A stretch of 64,000 nt of DNA from an uncultured Parvularculaceae bacterium (lineage in GTDB: Bacteria > Pseudomonadota > Alphaproteobacteria > Caulobacterales > Parvularculaceae). Positions 52,737-61,988 of the stretch are shown piece by piece. The notes under the pieces were generated by a model. That model did no database searches. It saw only the letters and a program-made list of their open reading frames with translations, and was not told the DNA's origin. Positions within the stretch are counted from its first letter, which is position 1, and every line of letters begins with the position of its first letter. The stretch spans positions 62,001 to 126,000 of the forward strand of contig CAMYLZ010000025.1 of assembly GCA_947259375.1 (NCBI GenBank). Direction: 5' to 3'. The translations under genes were made by a program, and so were the position numbers.

Positions 52737-54374
52737 ATGAAGATTCTGAAGCGTGTGTTTGCAGCCATTGCTGCAATGTCGGGTGTTGCGGCGGTTTTTG
52801 CGGGGAGCATCGCGCAGGCGCAACCCATTCCGGCACGGTCGCTTGGCGAAGGGCCTTATGAACGCCTCGTCATTCGCGGCGCGACAGTCATTGACGGCGC
52901 CGGCGCGCCCCCGGTCGGGCCGGTCGATATCGTGGTTGAGGGCGGGCGCATCACGGGCATTTCACCGGTCGGCGTGCCGGGGCTGCCCATCAACGGCGAG
53001 CGCCGTCCGGGCGCCGGAACGCGTGAGATCGACGCCGAAGGCATGTATGTCATGCCCGGCTTCATCAATCTTCACGGTCATATCCACTCCGAAGACGGCG
53101 GCCAGGGCGTGCCGCCGGAATATGTGTTCAAGCTATGGCTGGCGCATGGCATCACGTCCGTGCGCGAGCTTGGCAATGGGGCAGGCGCGGCATGGACGGC
53201 GAATGCTGCGCGCCGTTCCGCTCGCAACGAGATCGATGCGCCTAATATCTATCCCTATCCGGTCTTTCGCGGCTGGTCCGCCGGCGAGGTGGACACGCCT
53301 GATCAGGCACGGGCGCGCATTCGCCAATTGAAGCGCGACGGCGCCGTTGGCGTAAAGTTTTTCGGCGCCCCGGAAGAGATTTTATGGGCGGGTCTTGAAG
53401 AAGCGCGGCGCCTCAATCTCAAGACGACCATGCACCATGCGCAGCTTGATGTGGCGCATGCGGATGTTTTGGATACTTCCGCGCACGGTCTTGGCTCCAT
53501 GGAGCACTGGTACGGATTGCCCGAAGCTTTGTTCACCGGCCAAACGCTGCAGAATTATCCGGTCGATTACAATTATGCGGATGAGCAACATCGCTTCGAG
53601 AATGCGGGAAAGCTGTGGGCTGAGGCCGCCGGGCCCGGCTCAGCGCGCTGGGAAGAGGTAATGTCGACCTTGCTGGAACGCGAGTTTTCCATCATTCCGA
53701 CATTTTCCATCTATGTGTCGAGCCGCGACTGGATGCGCATGCGCCGCGCCGAATGGCACGATGATTACACCATGGCGTCCCTGTGGAAGTTCTTTGCGCC
53801 TGATCGCAACGCTCATGGCTCTTACTGGTTCGACTGGGGCACGGAGCAGGAAACCGCGTGGAAGGACAATTACCGACGCTGGATGCGGTTTATCAATGAC
53901 TATAAAAACCGCGGCGGCAAAGTCGGCGTCGGCGAGGATGCGGGGTACATCTATTCGACCTACGGTTTTGGCTACATACAAGAACTCGAGCTGTTGCGCG
54001 AAGCTGGGTTCCATCCGCTCGAAGTCATCAACGCTGCGACGTTGCAGGGCGCCAAGATCATCGGCATCGACGGGGAAACCGGTTCGGTGCAAGTGGGCAA
54101 ACGGGCCGACCTGGTGATTGTCAGGGAAAACCCGCTCGCCAATTTGAAAACGCTGTTCGCTACAGGCCATATCAAGCTTGACCCTGAAACCAACAAACCC
54201 GTGCGCGTCGGCGGCGTCGATTTTGTCGTCAAGAACGGCGTCGTTTATGATGGCGCGGCGCTGCGTGAAGAAATCAGGACGATGGTTGCCGACGACAAGG
54301 CGCGCCGGGGCATTGCGTCCGGGCCGATGCCGATTGTCGATTTTGAACTGACCGAAGACGGAGGAAGCCAGTGA
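52737..54374 (+). CDS. Exported amidohydrolase
   Basis: Metal-dependent hydrolase of the amidohydrolase superfamily, 545 residues, with a signal peptide (VFAAIAAMSGVAAVFAGSIA, cleavage near AQA). The metal motif is HxH in FINLHGHIHSEDG (about 110); a further ligand His is in TTMHHAQLD, the late Asp is in GVGEDAGYI, and GSVQVGKRADLVIV is the C-terminal beta-sandwich hallmark. It is unlike dihydroorotase or urease; the family includes imidazolonepropionase-like and prolidase-like enzymes. It overlaps the M20 gene by 4 bp, so the two probably act on one exported substrate. Confidence 0.85.
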   Translation: MKILKRVFAAIAAMSGVAAVFAGSIAQAQPIPARSLGEGPYERLVIRGATVIDGAGAPPVGPVDIVVEGGRITGISPVGVPGLPINGERRPGAGTREIDAEGMYVMPGFINLHGHIHSEDGGQGVPPEYVFKLWLAHGITSVRELGNGAGAAWTANAARRSARNEIDAPNIYPYPVFRGWSAGEVDTPDQARARIRQLKRDGAVGVKFFGAPEEILWAGLEEARRLNLKTTMHHAQLDVAHADVLDTSAHGLGSMEHWYGLPEALFTGQTLQNYPVDYNYADEQHRFENAGKLWAEAAGPGSARWEEVMSTLLEREFSIIPTFSIYVSSRDWMRMRRAEWHDDYTMASLWKFFAPDRNAHGSYWFDWGTEQETAWKDNYRRWMRFINDYKNRGGKVGVGEDAGYIYSTYGFGYIQELELLREAGFHPLEVINAATLQGAKIIGIDGETGSVQVGKRADLVIVRENPLANLKTLFATGHIKLDPETNKPVRVGGVDFVVKNGVVYDGAALREEIRTMVADDKARRGIASGPMPIVDFELTEDGGSQ

Positions 54375-55744
54375 AGTATCTTTTGTTATCCGCCGCCGCC
54401 ATGGTTGCCTTGCCAGGCGCCGCAGCCGCCCAGGATCTTGCTGACGCAGTGGCTGAAGATTACGGCTATGTCTTCGACCTTTACAAACACTTCCACGAGA
54501 ATCCGGAGCTCTCCTTCAAGGAAAGTGAGAGCGCGGCGCGCATGGCGTCGGAGCTTGAAGCGCTGGGTTTTTCGGTGAGCACCGGTCTTGGCGATGACTG
54601 GACCCGCAAGAAAGCCAGGTCGGATGCCGGCGCCGTACTTGATGGCGTCGGCGGTTACGGCCTCGTGGCGATCAAGAAAAACGGCGAAGGGCCGACGGTG
54701 ATGCTGCGCGCCGACATGGACGCGCTGCCGCTTGAGGAAAAGACGGGCCTCGCATATGCGTCAAAAAAGGTTGCGCCTGACTATATGGGCCAGGAAGCGC
54801 CGGTGATGCACGCCTGCGCTCATGACAGCCACATGGCGATGCTGATTGGGACGGCGCGCCGGCTGGCCGCGATGAAAGGCAAATGGTCAGGCACGCTGGT
54901 GCTCATCGGTCAGCCTGCGGAGGAAATCGGCCTTGGCGCCAAGGCCATGCTTGAGGACGGGCTTTACAAAAAATTCCCGAAGCCGGATTACGTCCTCGCG
55001 ACGCATACATCGGGCTGGGACGCCGCCGGCGACGTGACTTATACGCCGGGCTGGGCGCTCGCCAATGTCGATAGCGTCGACATTACCATCAAGGGCGTCG
55101 GCGCCCATGGCTCCGCGCCGCATATGGGCAAGGATCCGATCGTTATCGGCGCGCAGATCGTCAACGCCTTGCAGACGCTGGTTGCGCGCGAGGTTGATCC
55201 GCTCGATTCCGGCGTCGTCACGGTGGGCTCGTTCCAGGCTGGCTATAAACACAACATCATTCCCGACGAGGCGCATCTGAAAATCACCGTGCGTTCTTAT
55301 GAAGACGATGTGCGCCAGAAATTGCTGACCGGCATCGCGCGTATCGCCGAAGCGCAGGCCCGTTCCGCCGGTTTGTCAGACGCGTTGATGCCTGAGGTAA
55401 AGATCGAGCAGGATTACACGCCCTCGACCTTCAATAATGAAGAAATGACAGGGCGTGTCATGGATGCGATCCGCGACGAGCTTGGGGCCGAACGGGTCTA
55501 TGAGCGCGTGCCAAGCATGGGCGGTGAGGACTTTTCCCATTATGGCCGGACTGGCGACATCCCGACGCTGATTTTCTGGACTGGCGGCAATGATCCCAAG
55601 GCGATGAAGGCGGCGCGCGAAGGCAAGGCGCCACCGCCGCCGGGCAATCACTCGCCGTTTTTTGCGCCGGTCCCGGAGCCGACGCTGAAAACCGGCGTTC
55701 ACGCCATGACCATCGGCGCGCTGGAGCTGTTTGGCGCAGATTAA
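54371..55744 (+). CDS. Exported M20D amidohydrolase/peptidase
   Basis: Metallo-amidohydrolase related to IAA-amino-acid hydrolases and N-acyl amino-acid deacylases, 457 residues, with a signal peptide ending at AAAAQD. The metal site is RADMDALP, HACAHDSHMAMLIG, GQPAEEIG and GGEDFSHYG. The dimerisation domain is the GVGAHGSAPHMGKDP stretch. It starts with a GTG overlapping the upstream amidohydrolase stop by 4 bp. Export suggests cleavage of peptides or acylated amino acids in the periplasm. Confidence 0.88.
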   Translation: MKYLLLSAAAMVALPGAAAAQDLADAVAEDYGYVFDLYKHFHENPELSFKESESAARMASELEALGFSVSTGLGDDWTRKKARSDAGAVLDGVGGYGLVAIKKNGEGPTVMLRADMDALPLEEKTGLAYASKKVAPDYMGQEAPVMHACAHDSHMAMLIGTARRLAAMKGKWSGTLVLIGQPAEEIGLGAKAMLEDGLYKKFPKPDYVLATHTSGWDAAGDVTYTPGWALANVDSVDITIKGVGAHGSAPHMGKDPIVIGAQIVNALQTLVAREVDPLDSGVVTVGSFQAGYKHNIIPDEAHLKITVRSYEDDVRQKLLTGIARIAEAQARSAGLSDALMPEVKIEQDYTPSTFNNEEMTGRVMDAIRDELGAERVYERVPSMGGEDFSHYGRTGDIPTLIFWTGGNDPKAMKAAREGKAPPPPGNHSPFFAPVPEPTLKTGVHAMTIGALELFGAD

Positions 55745-55762
55745 GCGCTGGCCGAGTTGGCG

Positions 55763-56725
55763 TTAGCGGCACTGCTCGGCGGCGCGGGTCAGATCGGCGC
55801 CGACATAACATGGCGCGCCAATGGCGGCGTCGAGTGCCGGCTGGTGGATCATCAAATGGCTGGCGCCGAACACCACCATGACGGATTCATTGCTATTAAG
55901 GCGGTCGAGCACCTGGTGATGCAGGAATACAGCGCGCTGGCGTGATATCGCTGAGGCAATGCGATTGGACCCGTGCGGCCCGTCTGATAGCGGGCCCGTC
56001 TCTTCCAGGACGAAGTCCGCGCCCAGCGGTTTTCCATTAATGCCCTGATACCAAGAAAGGAATGCTTCAGCATCAGGCAGAACAGTGGCGTCGATGTCGA
56101 GGCGCTGGCGGTTGCGTTCCAGTTCTTCGACAAGAAGCGGCATCAGCGCCGGGTCGGCGCCATTGGTGATCCGTCGCTCACGCATCCACTGCGGGATTGT
56201 GCGCATGGTGTAAAATCCGATGAGATCCGCCGGCGGGAATCCTTGCGAAGCCAGCGCGGTTTTTATGTCGATGTCGCTTGGTTCCGCGCAATGGAGAGTT
56301 GTTTCATTATCGAGACCGCCAATAACAGCCAGAATGATTTCGCCGCGTTGTTGAAACCCGTCTTTTTCAGCGGCGGCGCCTTCGCGCGCATAGTCGATGA
56401 GCCTTTGCGGATTCGGTCCCCACAATGCCGGACAGCCTTCAATGATCAATGAATCGATATTGAATGCGCGATAGGCGCCTTCGATGAGAGAGAAGGTTAG
56501 ACTGTCTGTTCGTGTAGCGTGTTTCGCGCCTATCCAGATGAGTTGATTTTCTCCAGCCTTGTAGACAGTAGCGAAAGCATCTTCCGGCTGATTGTCGCGA
56601 ATAATGGTGCTGAACGGTTCGAGTGCGTCAGGGCGCGGGGCAATCGTTGGAGCGTCTTTTGAGCAGCCTGTCAGCATGATCGCCGCACTCAAGGTAAGCA
56701 AAGCGCCTTGTTGAGCTAATAGCAT
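55763..56725 (-). CDS. TraB/TIKI-like lipoprotein
   Basis: A lipoprotein of 320 residues (LTGC, Cys21). It has two Gly-x2-His motifs, GAKH (66-69) and GASH (287-290), as in the TIKI/TraB/GumN superfamily of putative metalloproteases and esterases, with conserved Glu in LIIEGCP. The rest has no clear family match, and it may be closer to the erythromycin-esterase/ChaN branch. The start at 56725 puts the lipobox at the usual distance; an ATG at 56785 would lie inside a large inverted repeat. Confidence 0.5.
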   Translation of the reverse strand: MLLAQQGALLTLSAAIMLTGCSKDAPTIAPRPDALEPFSTIIRDNQPEDAFATVYKAGENQLIWIGAKHATRTDSLTFSLIEGAYRAFNIDSLIIEGCPALWGPNPQRLIDYAREGAAAEKDGFQQRGEIILAVIGGLDNETTLHCAEPSDIDIKTALASQGFPPADLIGFYTMRTIPQWMRERRITNGADPALMPLLVEELERNRQRLDIDATVLPDAEAFLSWYQGINGKPLGADFVLEETGPLSDGPHGSNRIASAISRQRAVFLHHQVLDRLNSNESVMVVFGASHLMIHQPALDAAIGAPCYVGADLTRAAEQCR

Positions 56726-56754
56726 GATGACATTTCTCCATTGCCGCAGACTGA

Positions 56755-56794
56755 GAGCCAGTAGCACTGTTTGACGCGCAAGCACTACTGGCTC
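56755..56794. promoter_or_regulatory. Perfect inverted repeat upstream of the TraB-like gene
   Basis: GAGCCAGTAG (56755-56764) is the exact complement of CTACTGGCTC (56785-56794), with a 20-nt loop. It lies 30 bp before the start of the minus-strand gene and could be an operator or an mRNA hairpin. No U-run follows, so it is not a terminator. Confidence 0.5.
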
Positions 56795-56954
56795 GGCCAG
56801 CAGTCTCGCGCCGGAAGTGGCCGAAGGTGGTTTCGGACGAAGGGCGCCGGTGCGGAAGCAAAGCTTCGCAAACGCAGACGTATTGCCGGGCGCGAAGGTG
56901 ACATGCGGCAGGAAAAAAACTTACCGCATCTGACCGTCTCGTGCGGCGTTGGCG

Positions 56955-57272
56955 CTATTTCCGCTCCAGCAGCAGACGGCCCTCTTTTTCGACCTTGCCG
57001 CTGATGGTCTCGGCGATCGCGGCGAGAAGGCCGGGCAGGGTCGCCTCGATGCGCACATGTTGCGGGAAAATGTCCACGGTTCCGATAATCGTCTGGCCAA
57101 GGCCCCTGGCGGTGAAGGAAAGTCGGTTCTCGCCGGTCCATTCTTCCGAAAAACGGAACATCATGCCGCCGGTCATGGCGTTTTTGATTTTGTCGAACCC
57201 ATCGCGCACGCGGCCGCGGGCCTCTTCGAGCCCGAGCTCGTGGGCGATCGTAATGGTTACCGGGCGCGCCAT
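56955..57272 (-). CDS. Polyhydroxyalkanoic acid system family protein
   Basis: A 105-residue protein starting MARPVTITIAHELG, of the family annotated as PHA-granule-associated or PHA-synthesis-related. It shows a helix (LEEARGRVRDGFDKIKNAM), strands (FRFSEEW, NRLSFTARGLGQTIIGTVDIF) and a helical end with a KVEKEGRLLLER tail. Its precise role is unknown, and PHA genes are not nearby. It is divergent from the DUF1499 gene at 57423. Confidence 0.75.
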   Translation of the reverse strand: MARPVTITIAHELGLEEARGRVRDGFDKIKNAMTGGMMFRFSEEWTGENRLSFTARGLGQTIIGTVDIFPQHVRIEATLPGLLAAIAETISGKVEKEGRLLLERK

Positions 57273-57422
57273 GCTGTCTCCCCTGTCGCAAGCGCTATGC
57301 AGATGGGGTATTTCGCCGCTGATTCAACCGTAAAGTGAAGCATGCGGCGCGCTATCGCGCGTGCATTGGGCGGTGCGATCGTTTAGAGTTTTCAAGAAGG
57401 GGCGAACAAACAGGGGCTGTTC

Positions 57423-58208
57423 ATGAGAGTTTTGATTACGCTGGCGTCGCTGGCGGCGTTCGGGTGCGCGTTGGCGATCGCGATCGCCGGGCCGGGCGCG
57501 CGATTAGGCTGGTGGGATTACGGAACGGGATTTGACATCATGCGTTCGGTGGCCTCGCCGCTTGATGTCTTTGGGGCGTTCAAACTCTCGCCGATCTTTA
57601 CGATCGCCGGCTTGTCGGCGCTGGGCGGGCTTGCGGCGTTGATCATGCGGCCGCGCGGCGTGGGACTTTTCGCGCTTTTCGCCGCTGCCGCGGCCGCCGG
57701 CGCAGGGATGGTTCCGATCAAGATGCGCGAAGCGGCGCTGGCCAACCCGTTCATTCACGACATTACGACGGACTTCGAAAACCCGCCGGCCATTATCACC
57801 GGCGCCGGTGAAGAGCGCGCCAATCCGCCGGAATATGTCGGCGATGAAATGGTGCGTAATTCCGAATTGACGGTTGCGGAAGCGCAGCGCGAAGCGTTTC
57901 CCGATATTGCGCCCATGGTGGTCAATGCGGGGCTGGATGAGACGCGAGAGATCGTGCGCGAGCTCTTGCCTTCCCTGAAGATGGAAATCGTCGATGAAAC
58001 GCTTACCGACGAAGGCTGGCATATCGAAGCGACCTACACGTCCTTTTGGTATGGTTTTATCGACGATTTTGTCGTTCGCCTGACGCCGCAAGGGTCGATG
58101 ACGCGTGTTGATGTCCGCTCGAAATCTCGTGTCGGCCTGTCTGATCTTGGCGCAAATGCCGCGCGCGTGCGCATGTTTTACGAAAAGCTCGACGCCGCGA
58201 CCATGTAG
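57423..58208 (+). CDS. DUF1499 membrane protein
   Basis: A 261-residue protein. Three N-terminal membrane segments (about 1-22, 55-73 and 80-95) precede a soluble DUF1499 domain, recognised by NPFIHDITTDFENPP and the later FVVRLTPQGSMTRVDVRSKSRVGLSDLGANAARVR. The family is found in many alphaproteobacteria; its function is unknown. The stop is 1 bp from the convergent purN stop. Confidence 0.8.
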   Translation: MRVLITLASLAAFGCALAIAIAGPGARLGWWDYGTGFDIMRSVASPLDVFGAFKLSPIFTIAGLSALGGLAALIMRPRGVGLFALFAAAAAAGAGMVPIKMREAALANPFIHDITTDFENPPAIITGAGEERANPPEYVGDEMVRNSELTVAEAQREAFPDIAPMVVNAGLDETREIVRELLPSLKMEIVDETLTDEGWHIEATYTSFWYGFIDDFVVRLTPQGSMTRVDVRSKSRVGLSDLGANAARVRMFYEKLDAATM

Positions 58209-58209
58209 A

Positions 58210-58866
58210 TTACGTTGTCGGCGGATTTGTGACCGCCCCGCTTGCGGCGACATCGTTCGTGTAGGGAACAGTATGGCCTGAGAGGCGGGCCTTGCCCTCT
58301 ATCAGCAGCTTCAGGCAAGCCGGATAAAGCTTGTGCTCCTGTTCGAGGATGCGCGCGGCGAGCATGTCGGCGTCATCGCCCGGCAATACCGGCACAGCCG
58401 CCTGGCCGATGATTGGTCCGGCGTCGACTTCCGATGAGACGAAATGCACGGTGCAACCGGCAAGTTTGACCCCCGCCTCGATCATCCGCTCATGCACGTG
58501 CAAGCCCTTGAAAGCGGGCAGCAGCGAGGGGTGAATATTGATCAGCCGGCCGCGCCAGTCGCTCGCGAAACCATCGGTCAGCCGGCGCATGAAACCGGCA
58601 AGGCAGATAAAATCGATCTTCGCGATTTTGAGCGCATCGTTCAGCGCCGCTTCAAAATCCTCGCGGGTCTCGAAATCCTTGTGATCGATTGTCTCCTGGC
58701 TGATGCCGGCCTTGGCCGCGCGCTCAAGCCCCGCCGCTTTCGGCCGGTTGGAAATGACAAGACCGATTTCGGCCGGGAAGCCGGGATCATTGGCGGCGTC
58801 GATCAGCGCTTGCAGATTGCTGCCGCGCCCGGAAATGAGAACCGCGATCCGCGCCTTTGGCATCAC
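58210..58866 (-). CDS. purN: Phosphoribosylglycinamide formyltransferase
   Basis: PurN adds a formyl group to GAR from 10-formyl-THF in purine synthesis. The 218-residue protein begins with [17 protein letters not shown], which carries the phosphate-binding loop. It has the active-site residues Asn and His in [11 protein letters not shown] and Asp in [11 protein letters not shown]. The tail beyond about residue 195 is a little longer than in E. coli PurN. It overlaps purM by 4 bp, so the two are coupled. Confidence 0.95.
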   Translation of the reverse strand: MMPKARIAVLISGRGSNLQALIDAANDPGFPAEIGLVISNRPKAAGLERAAKAGISQETIDHKDFETREDFEAALNDALKIAKIDFICLAGFMRRLTDGFASDWRGRLINIHPSLLPAFKGLHVHERMIEAGVKLAGCTVHFVSSEVDAGPIIGQAAVPVLPGDDADMLAARILEQEHKLYPACLKLLIEGKARLSGHTVPYTNDVAASGAVTNPPTT

Positions 58867-59870
58867 TGCGCCTCCGCAATGTCGCCGATAATGCGCGCGT
58901 CTTCACCGGATTTTTGCAAGGCGTCGAGCGCCGCATCGACGGCCTCTTTGGCGCAGACGAGCACCCCGCCAATGCCGCAATTGAATGTGCGGCGCATCTC
59001 GGCGTCGCTCAAATCGCCGGCGTCGCGCAGCCACGCAAAAAGCGGCGGCAGGTCAAGCGCGGCGTCGTCAAAGCGGGGCGCGAGCCTGTCAGCCAGTATG
59101 CGCGGGACGTTATCCGTAAGGCCGCCGCCGGTGATGTGTGCGAAGGCCTTGATGGTATCGTCGCCGAGCAGCGGCAGGATGGATCTAACATAAATTCGCG
59201 TCGGCGCGATCAGCGCTTCGCCGAGGCTTTTCGATTCGTCAAACGGCGCGGGCGCAGCGTAGCGCGCGCCGACATCGGCGGCGATCTTGCGGATCAGCGA
59301 ATAGCCGTTCGAATGCGCACCCGAAGACGCAAGGCCGATCATCACGTCCCCCGCCTTGACCATGCGGGGCAAAAGGCGCCCGCGTTCGGCTGCGCCGACG
59401 CAAAAACCGGCGAGATCATATTCACCCGCGCCATACATGCCAGGCATTTCCGCGGTCTCGCCGCCGATCAACGCGCATCCCGCATCCGCGCAACCCTTGG
59501 CGATGCCGGCCACGACCTGCGCGGCAACGCCTTCCTCAAGTTTGCCGGTGGCGAAATAGTCGAGGAAGAACAGCGGCTCAGCACCTTGCGCCAGGACGTC
59601 ATTGATGCACATCGCCACGAGATCGATGCCGATCGTGTCATGCATGCCGGTCTCGAACGCGATTTTGAGCTTGGTGCCCACGCCGTCCGTGCCGGAGACC
59701 AGGATCGGGTCATTAAAGCCCGCGGCCTTCAAATCGAACAAACCGCCAAAACCGCCTAGCGCGGCATCGGCGCCGGGCCTGGCGGTCGCCTTCGCCAGAG
59801 GGCCAATGGCTTTCACCAGCCGATCGCCAGCGTCGATATCGACCCCGGCTTTTTTGTATGCGTCGTTCAT
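58863..59870 (-). CDS. purM: Phosphoribosylformylglycinamidine cyclo-ligase
   Basis: PurM (AIR synthase) closes the imidazole ring of FGAM using ATP, 335 residues. Conserved elements: [18 protein letters not shown] at the N-terminus, [67 protein letters not shown] and [13 protein letters not shown]. It is upstream of purN on the minus strand. Divergent from the protease gene: the 224-bp gap should contain its promoter, and I found no clear PurR-type site. Confidence 0.97.
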   Translation of the reverse strand: MNDAYKKAGVDIDAGDRLVKAIGPLAKATARPGADAALGGFGGLFDLKAAGFNDPILVSGTDGVGTKLKIAFETGMHDTIGIDLVAMCINDVLAQGAEPLFFLDYFATGKLEEGVAAQVVAGIAKGCADAGCALIGGETAEMPGMYGAGEYDLAGFCVGAAERGRLLPRMVKAGDVMIGLASSGAHSNGYSLIRKIAADVGARYAAPAPFDESKSLGEALIAPTRIYVRSILPLLGDDTIKAFAHITGGGLTDNVPRILADRLAPRFDDAALDLPPLFAWLRDAGDLSDAEMRRTFNCGIGGVLVCAKEAVDAALDALQKSGEDARIIGDIAEAQ

Positions 59871-60094
59871 ATCGTCTCGCCTTCACCCGTCGGCGCCGTC
59901 CTAAGCGCGCTCGGGCGCGGGAGCAAGCCGGGACAGGCGCGTGTGAGCGTTGTCTCCGGCGAAATTGGCGGTTTTTGCTATGTATCCGCCGCACCGAACA
60001 GGTTAGGGTGTCGGCGTCAGGTTGCGGCGTTCCCCGCGCCCGGACGATTTGGCGCGGCCGCTGCGGCATGCATCAGTCGATGGAGGGGGAGCCC

Positions 60095-61918
60095 ATGTTG
60101 CGACAGCTATTGCTTGCGGTCCTGATAGCGTTTTTCGCGCCCTTGGGCGCAACGGCACATTTCTGGCCCGGTCAGGACTTGTCTGGTGAAGGCCGTTACA
60201 TCGTTGTCCTGAATGACGGGGTCGGCGCGCCGCAGACAATCGCTGAAGAAATTCGTGCGCGTGTCAATGGCCGGTTGAGCTTCGTCTATACCCGGGCGCT
60301 CAACGGATTTTCTATTACCTTGTCGCCGGCGGCGTTGGCGGTGATCGAGGGTGATCCGCGCGTGGCGTTCATCGAACCGGATCTACCCATGTCGATCGCT
60401 GACCAGACGATCCCGACCGGGATCAGGCGCAGTTTCGCCGCGGCCAATCCCAATCTGATGATCGACGGCGCAGATGATTATCGCGTTGATGTGGACATTG
60501 CCGTGCTCGATACCGGGATCGACCGTGAGCATCCGGACCTCTATGTCGTTGGGGGCGTCGATTGTACCTTTTCCACGGGCTGGTTTTTCAATCGCACTTA
60601 TTACTGCGAGGAAAGCGCCGACGGCGACGACGATCATTATCACGGTACTCATGTGGCCGGGTCGATCGGCGCCATCGACAATAATGAAGGGGTTGTCGGC
60701 GTTGCGCCGGGCGCGCGTTTATGGGCGGTGAAAGTCCTCGATTCAAATGGCGGCGGCTATACATCCGGCATCATTGCCGGCATCGACTGGGTAATCGCGC
60801 AGGGCGATATTGAAGTCGTCAATCTCAGTCTCGGCGGGCCGGGCGTCAGCAGCGCGTTCGAGACCGCCATCGACAATGCGGTCGCGAATGGCGTCGTTGT
60901 CGTCGTATCGGCCGGCAATGAAGGCTCTGATGCGAGCGAATATTCCCCGGCATTTGCGCCGAACGCCATCACGGTTTCCGCGCTCGCGGATTTTGACGGG
61001 GCGCCCGGCGGGCTTGGCGCGCCGACATGTTGGACCGATATCGACGATACGCTTGCAAGCTTTTCCAACTGGGGCGACGTGATAGACATCGCCGCGCCAG
61101 GCGTGTGCATTCTTTCGACCTTTCCGGTTGAACAGGGCGCCTACGGCACGCTTAACGGCACTTCCATGGCGGCGCCGCATGTTGCGGGCGCAGCGGGCCT
61201 CCTCGCCAGCGGCGCCAATACGCCGCAAGATGCGTCCGACGTTCAGGCGATCCGCGATACGCTGGTCAGCTTCGGCAATTTCAACTGGACGGACACGTCG
61301 CCCGACGGAATCCAGGAAGCGCTGCTTGACGTTGGAGCTTTCAATGCGGCGCTGATCCCCGGCGATGGCGGCGGGCCGCCTCCAGACCCGGATCCTGATC
61401 CCGACCCCGAACCGGACCCGAATACGCCTCCAGTCGCGAATTTCAGCGTCGATTGCGATTATCTTGCTTGCAGCTTCACCGACGGTTCGAGCGATTCTGA
61501 CGGCGATATCGCGAGCCGGACGTGGAATTTTGGCGATGGCGGGGCGTCATCCGCGCAAAATCCACAGCATGACTATGCCGCAGCCGGAACCTACGCCGTC
61601 AGTCTGACGGTCAACGATGACGACGGCGATAGCGATAACGTCAGCCGCAATGTGACCGTCGAAGAGGAGCCGGATCCGGGTGAAATCACGCTCAGCGTCT
61701 CCGGCTACAGCATCGGCACACGCAATTATGCCGAACTGAGCTGGAGCGGCGCTCAGAGCTCACGGGTCGATATCTATCGAAATGGGACGCGATTGAGGTC
61801 TACGTCAAATGACGGGGCGTTCCGGGACAATTTAAGACGCCGTACAGGACTTTTCCGCTACAAGATCTGCGCGCAGAACGCCAATGTCTGTTCCAATGAG
61901 GCGGCCATTTCGTTCTAG
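60095..61918 (+). CDS. Exported subtilisin-like protease with a PKD domain
   Basis: S8 serine protease, 607 residues. A signal peptide (LLLAVLIAFFAPLGATA) precedes an I9-type propeptide (RYIVVLNDGV, RALNGFSITLS). The catalytic triad is Asp139 (VLDTGIDREHPDL), His183 (HGTHVAGSI) and Ser357 (NGTSMAAPHVAGAAGLL), with the oxyanion Asn in SAGNEGS. A Pro/Asp linker (GPPPDPDPDPDPEPDP) leads to a PKD domain (PPVANFSVD, WNFGDGGASS) and a final strand-rich domain with two Cys. GGAGGGGGA supports the ATG at 60095. It is monocistronic. Confidence 0.93.
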   Translation: MLRQLLLAVLIAFFAPLGATAHFWPGQDLSGEGRYIVVLNDGVGAPQTIAEEIRARVNGRLSFVYTRALNGFSITLSPAALAVIEGDPRVAFIEPDLPMSIADQTIPTGIRRSFAAANPNLMIDGADDYRVDVDIAVLDTGIDREHPDLYVVGGVDCTFSTGWFFNRTYYCEESADGDDDHYHGTHVAGSIGAIDNNEGVVGVAPGARLWAVKVLDSNGGGYTSGIIAGIDWVIAQGDIEVVNLSLGGPGVSSAFETAIDNAVANGVVVVVSAGNEGSDASEYSPAFAPNAITVSALADFDGAPGGLGAPTCWTDIDDTLASFSNWGDVIDIAAPGVCILSTFPVEQGAYGTLNGTSMAAPHVAGAAGLLASGANTPQDASDVQAIRDTLVSFGNFNWTDTSPDGIQEALLDVGAFNAALIPGDGGGPPPDPDPDPDPEPDPNTPPVANFSVDCDYLACSFTDGSSDSDGDIASRTWNFGDGGASSAQNPQHDYAAAGTYAVSLTVNDDDGDSDNVSRNVTVEEEPDPGEITLSVSGYSIGTRNYAELSWSGAQSSRVDIYRNGTRLRSTSNDGAFRDNLRRRTGLFRYKICAQNANVCSNEAAISF

Positions 61919-61988
61919 GGCGAGGCCGTCTATAAAGTGCCGTAAAGCGCGGCTAGGATGGCGGACGGGCGTTCAATCGGAGTTGAGG

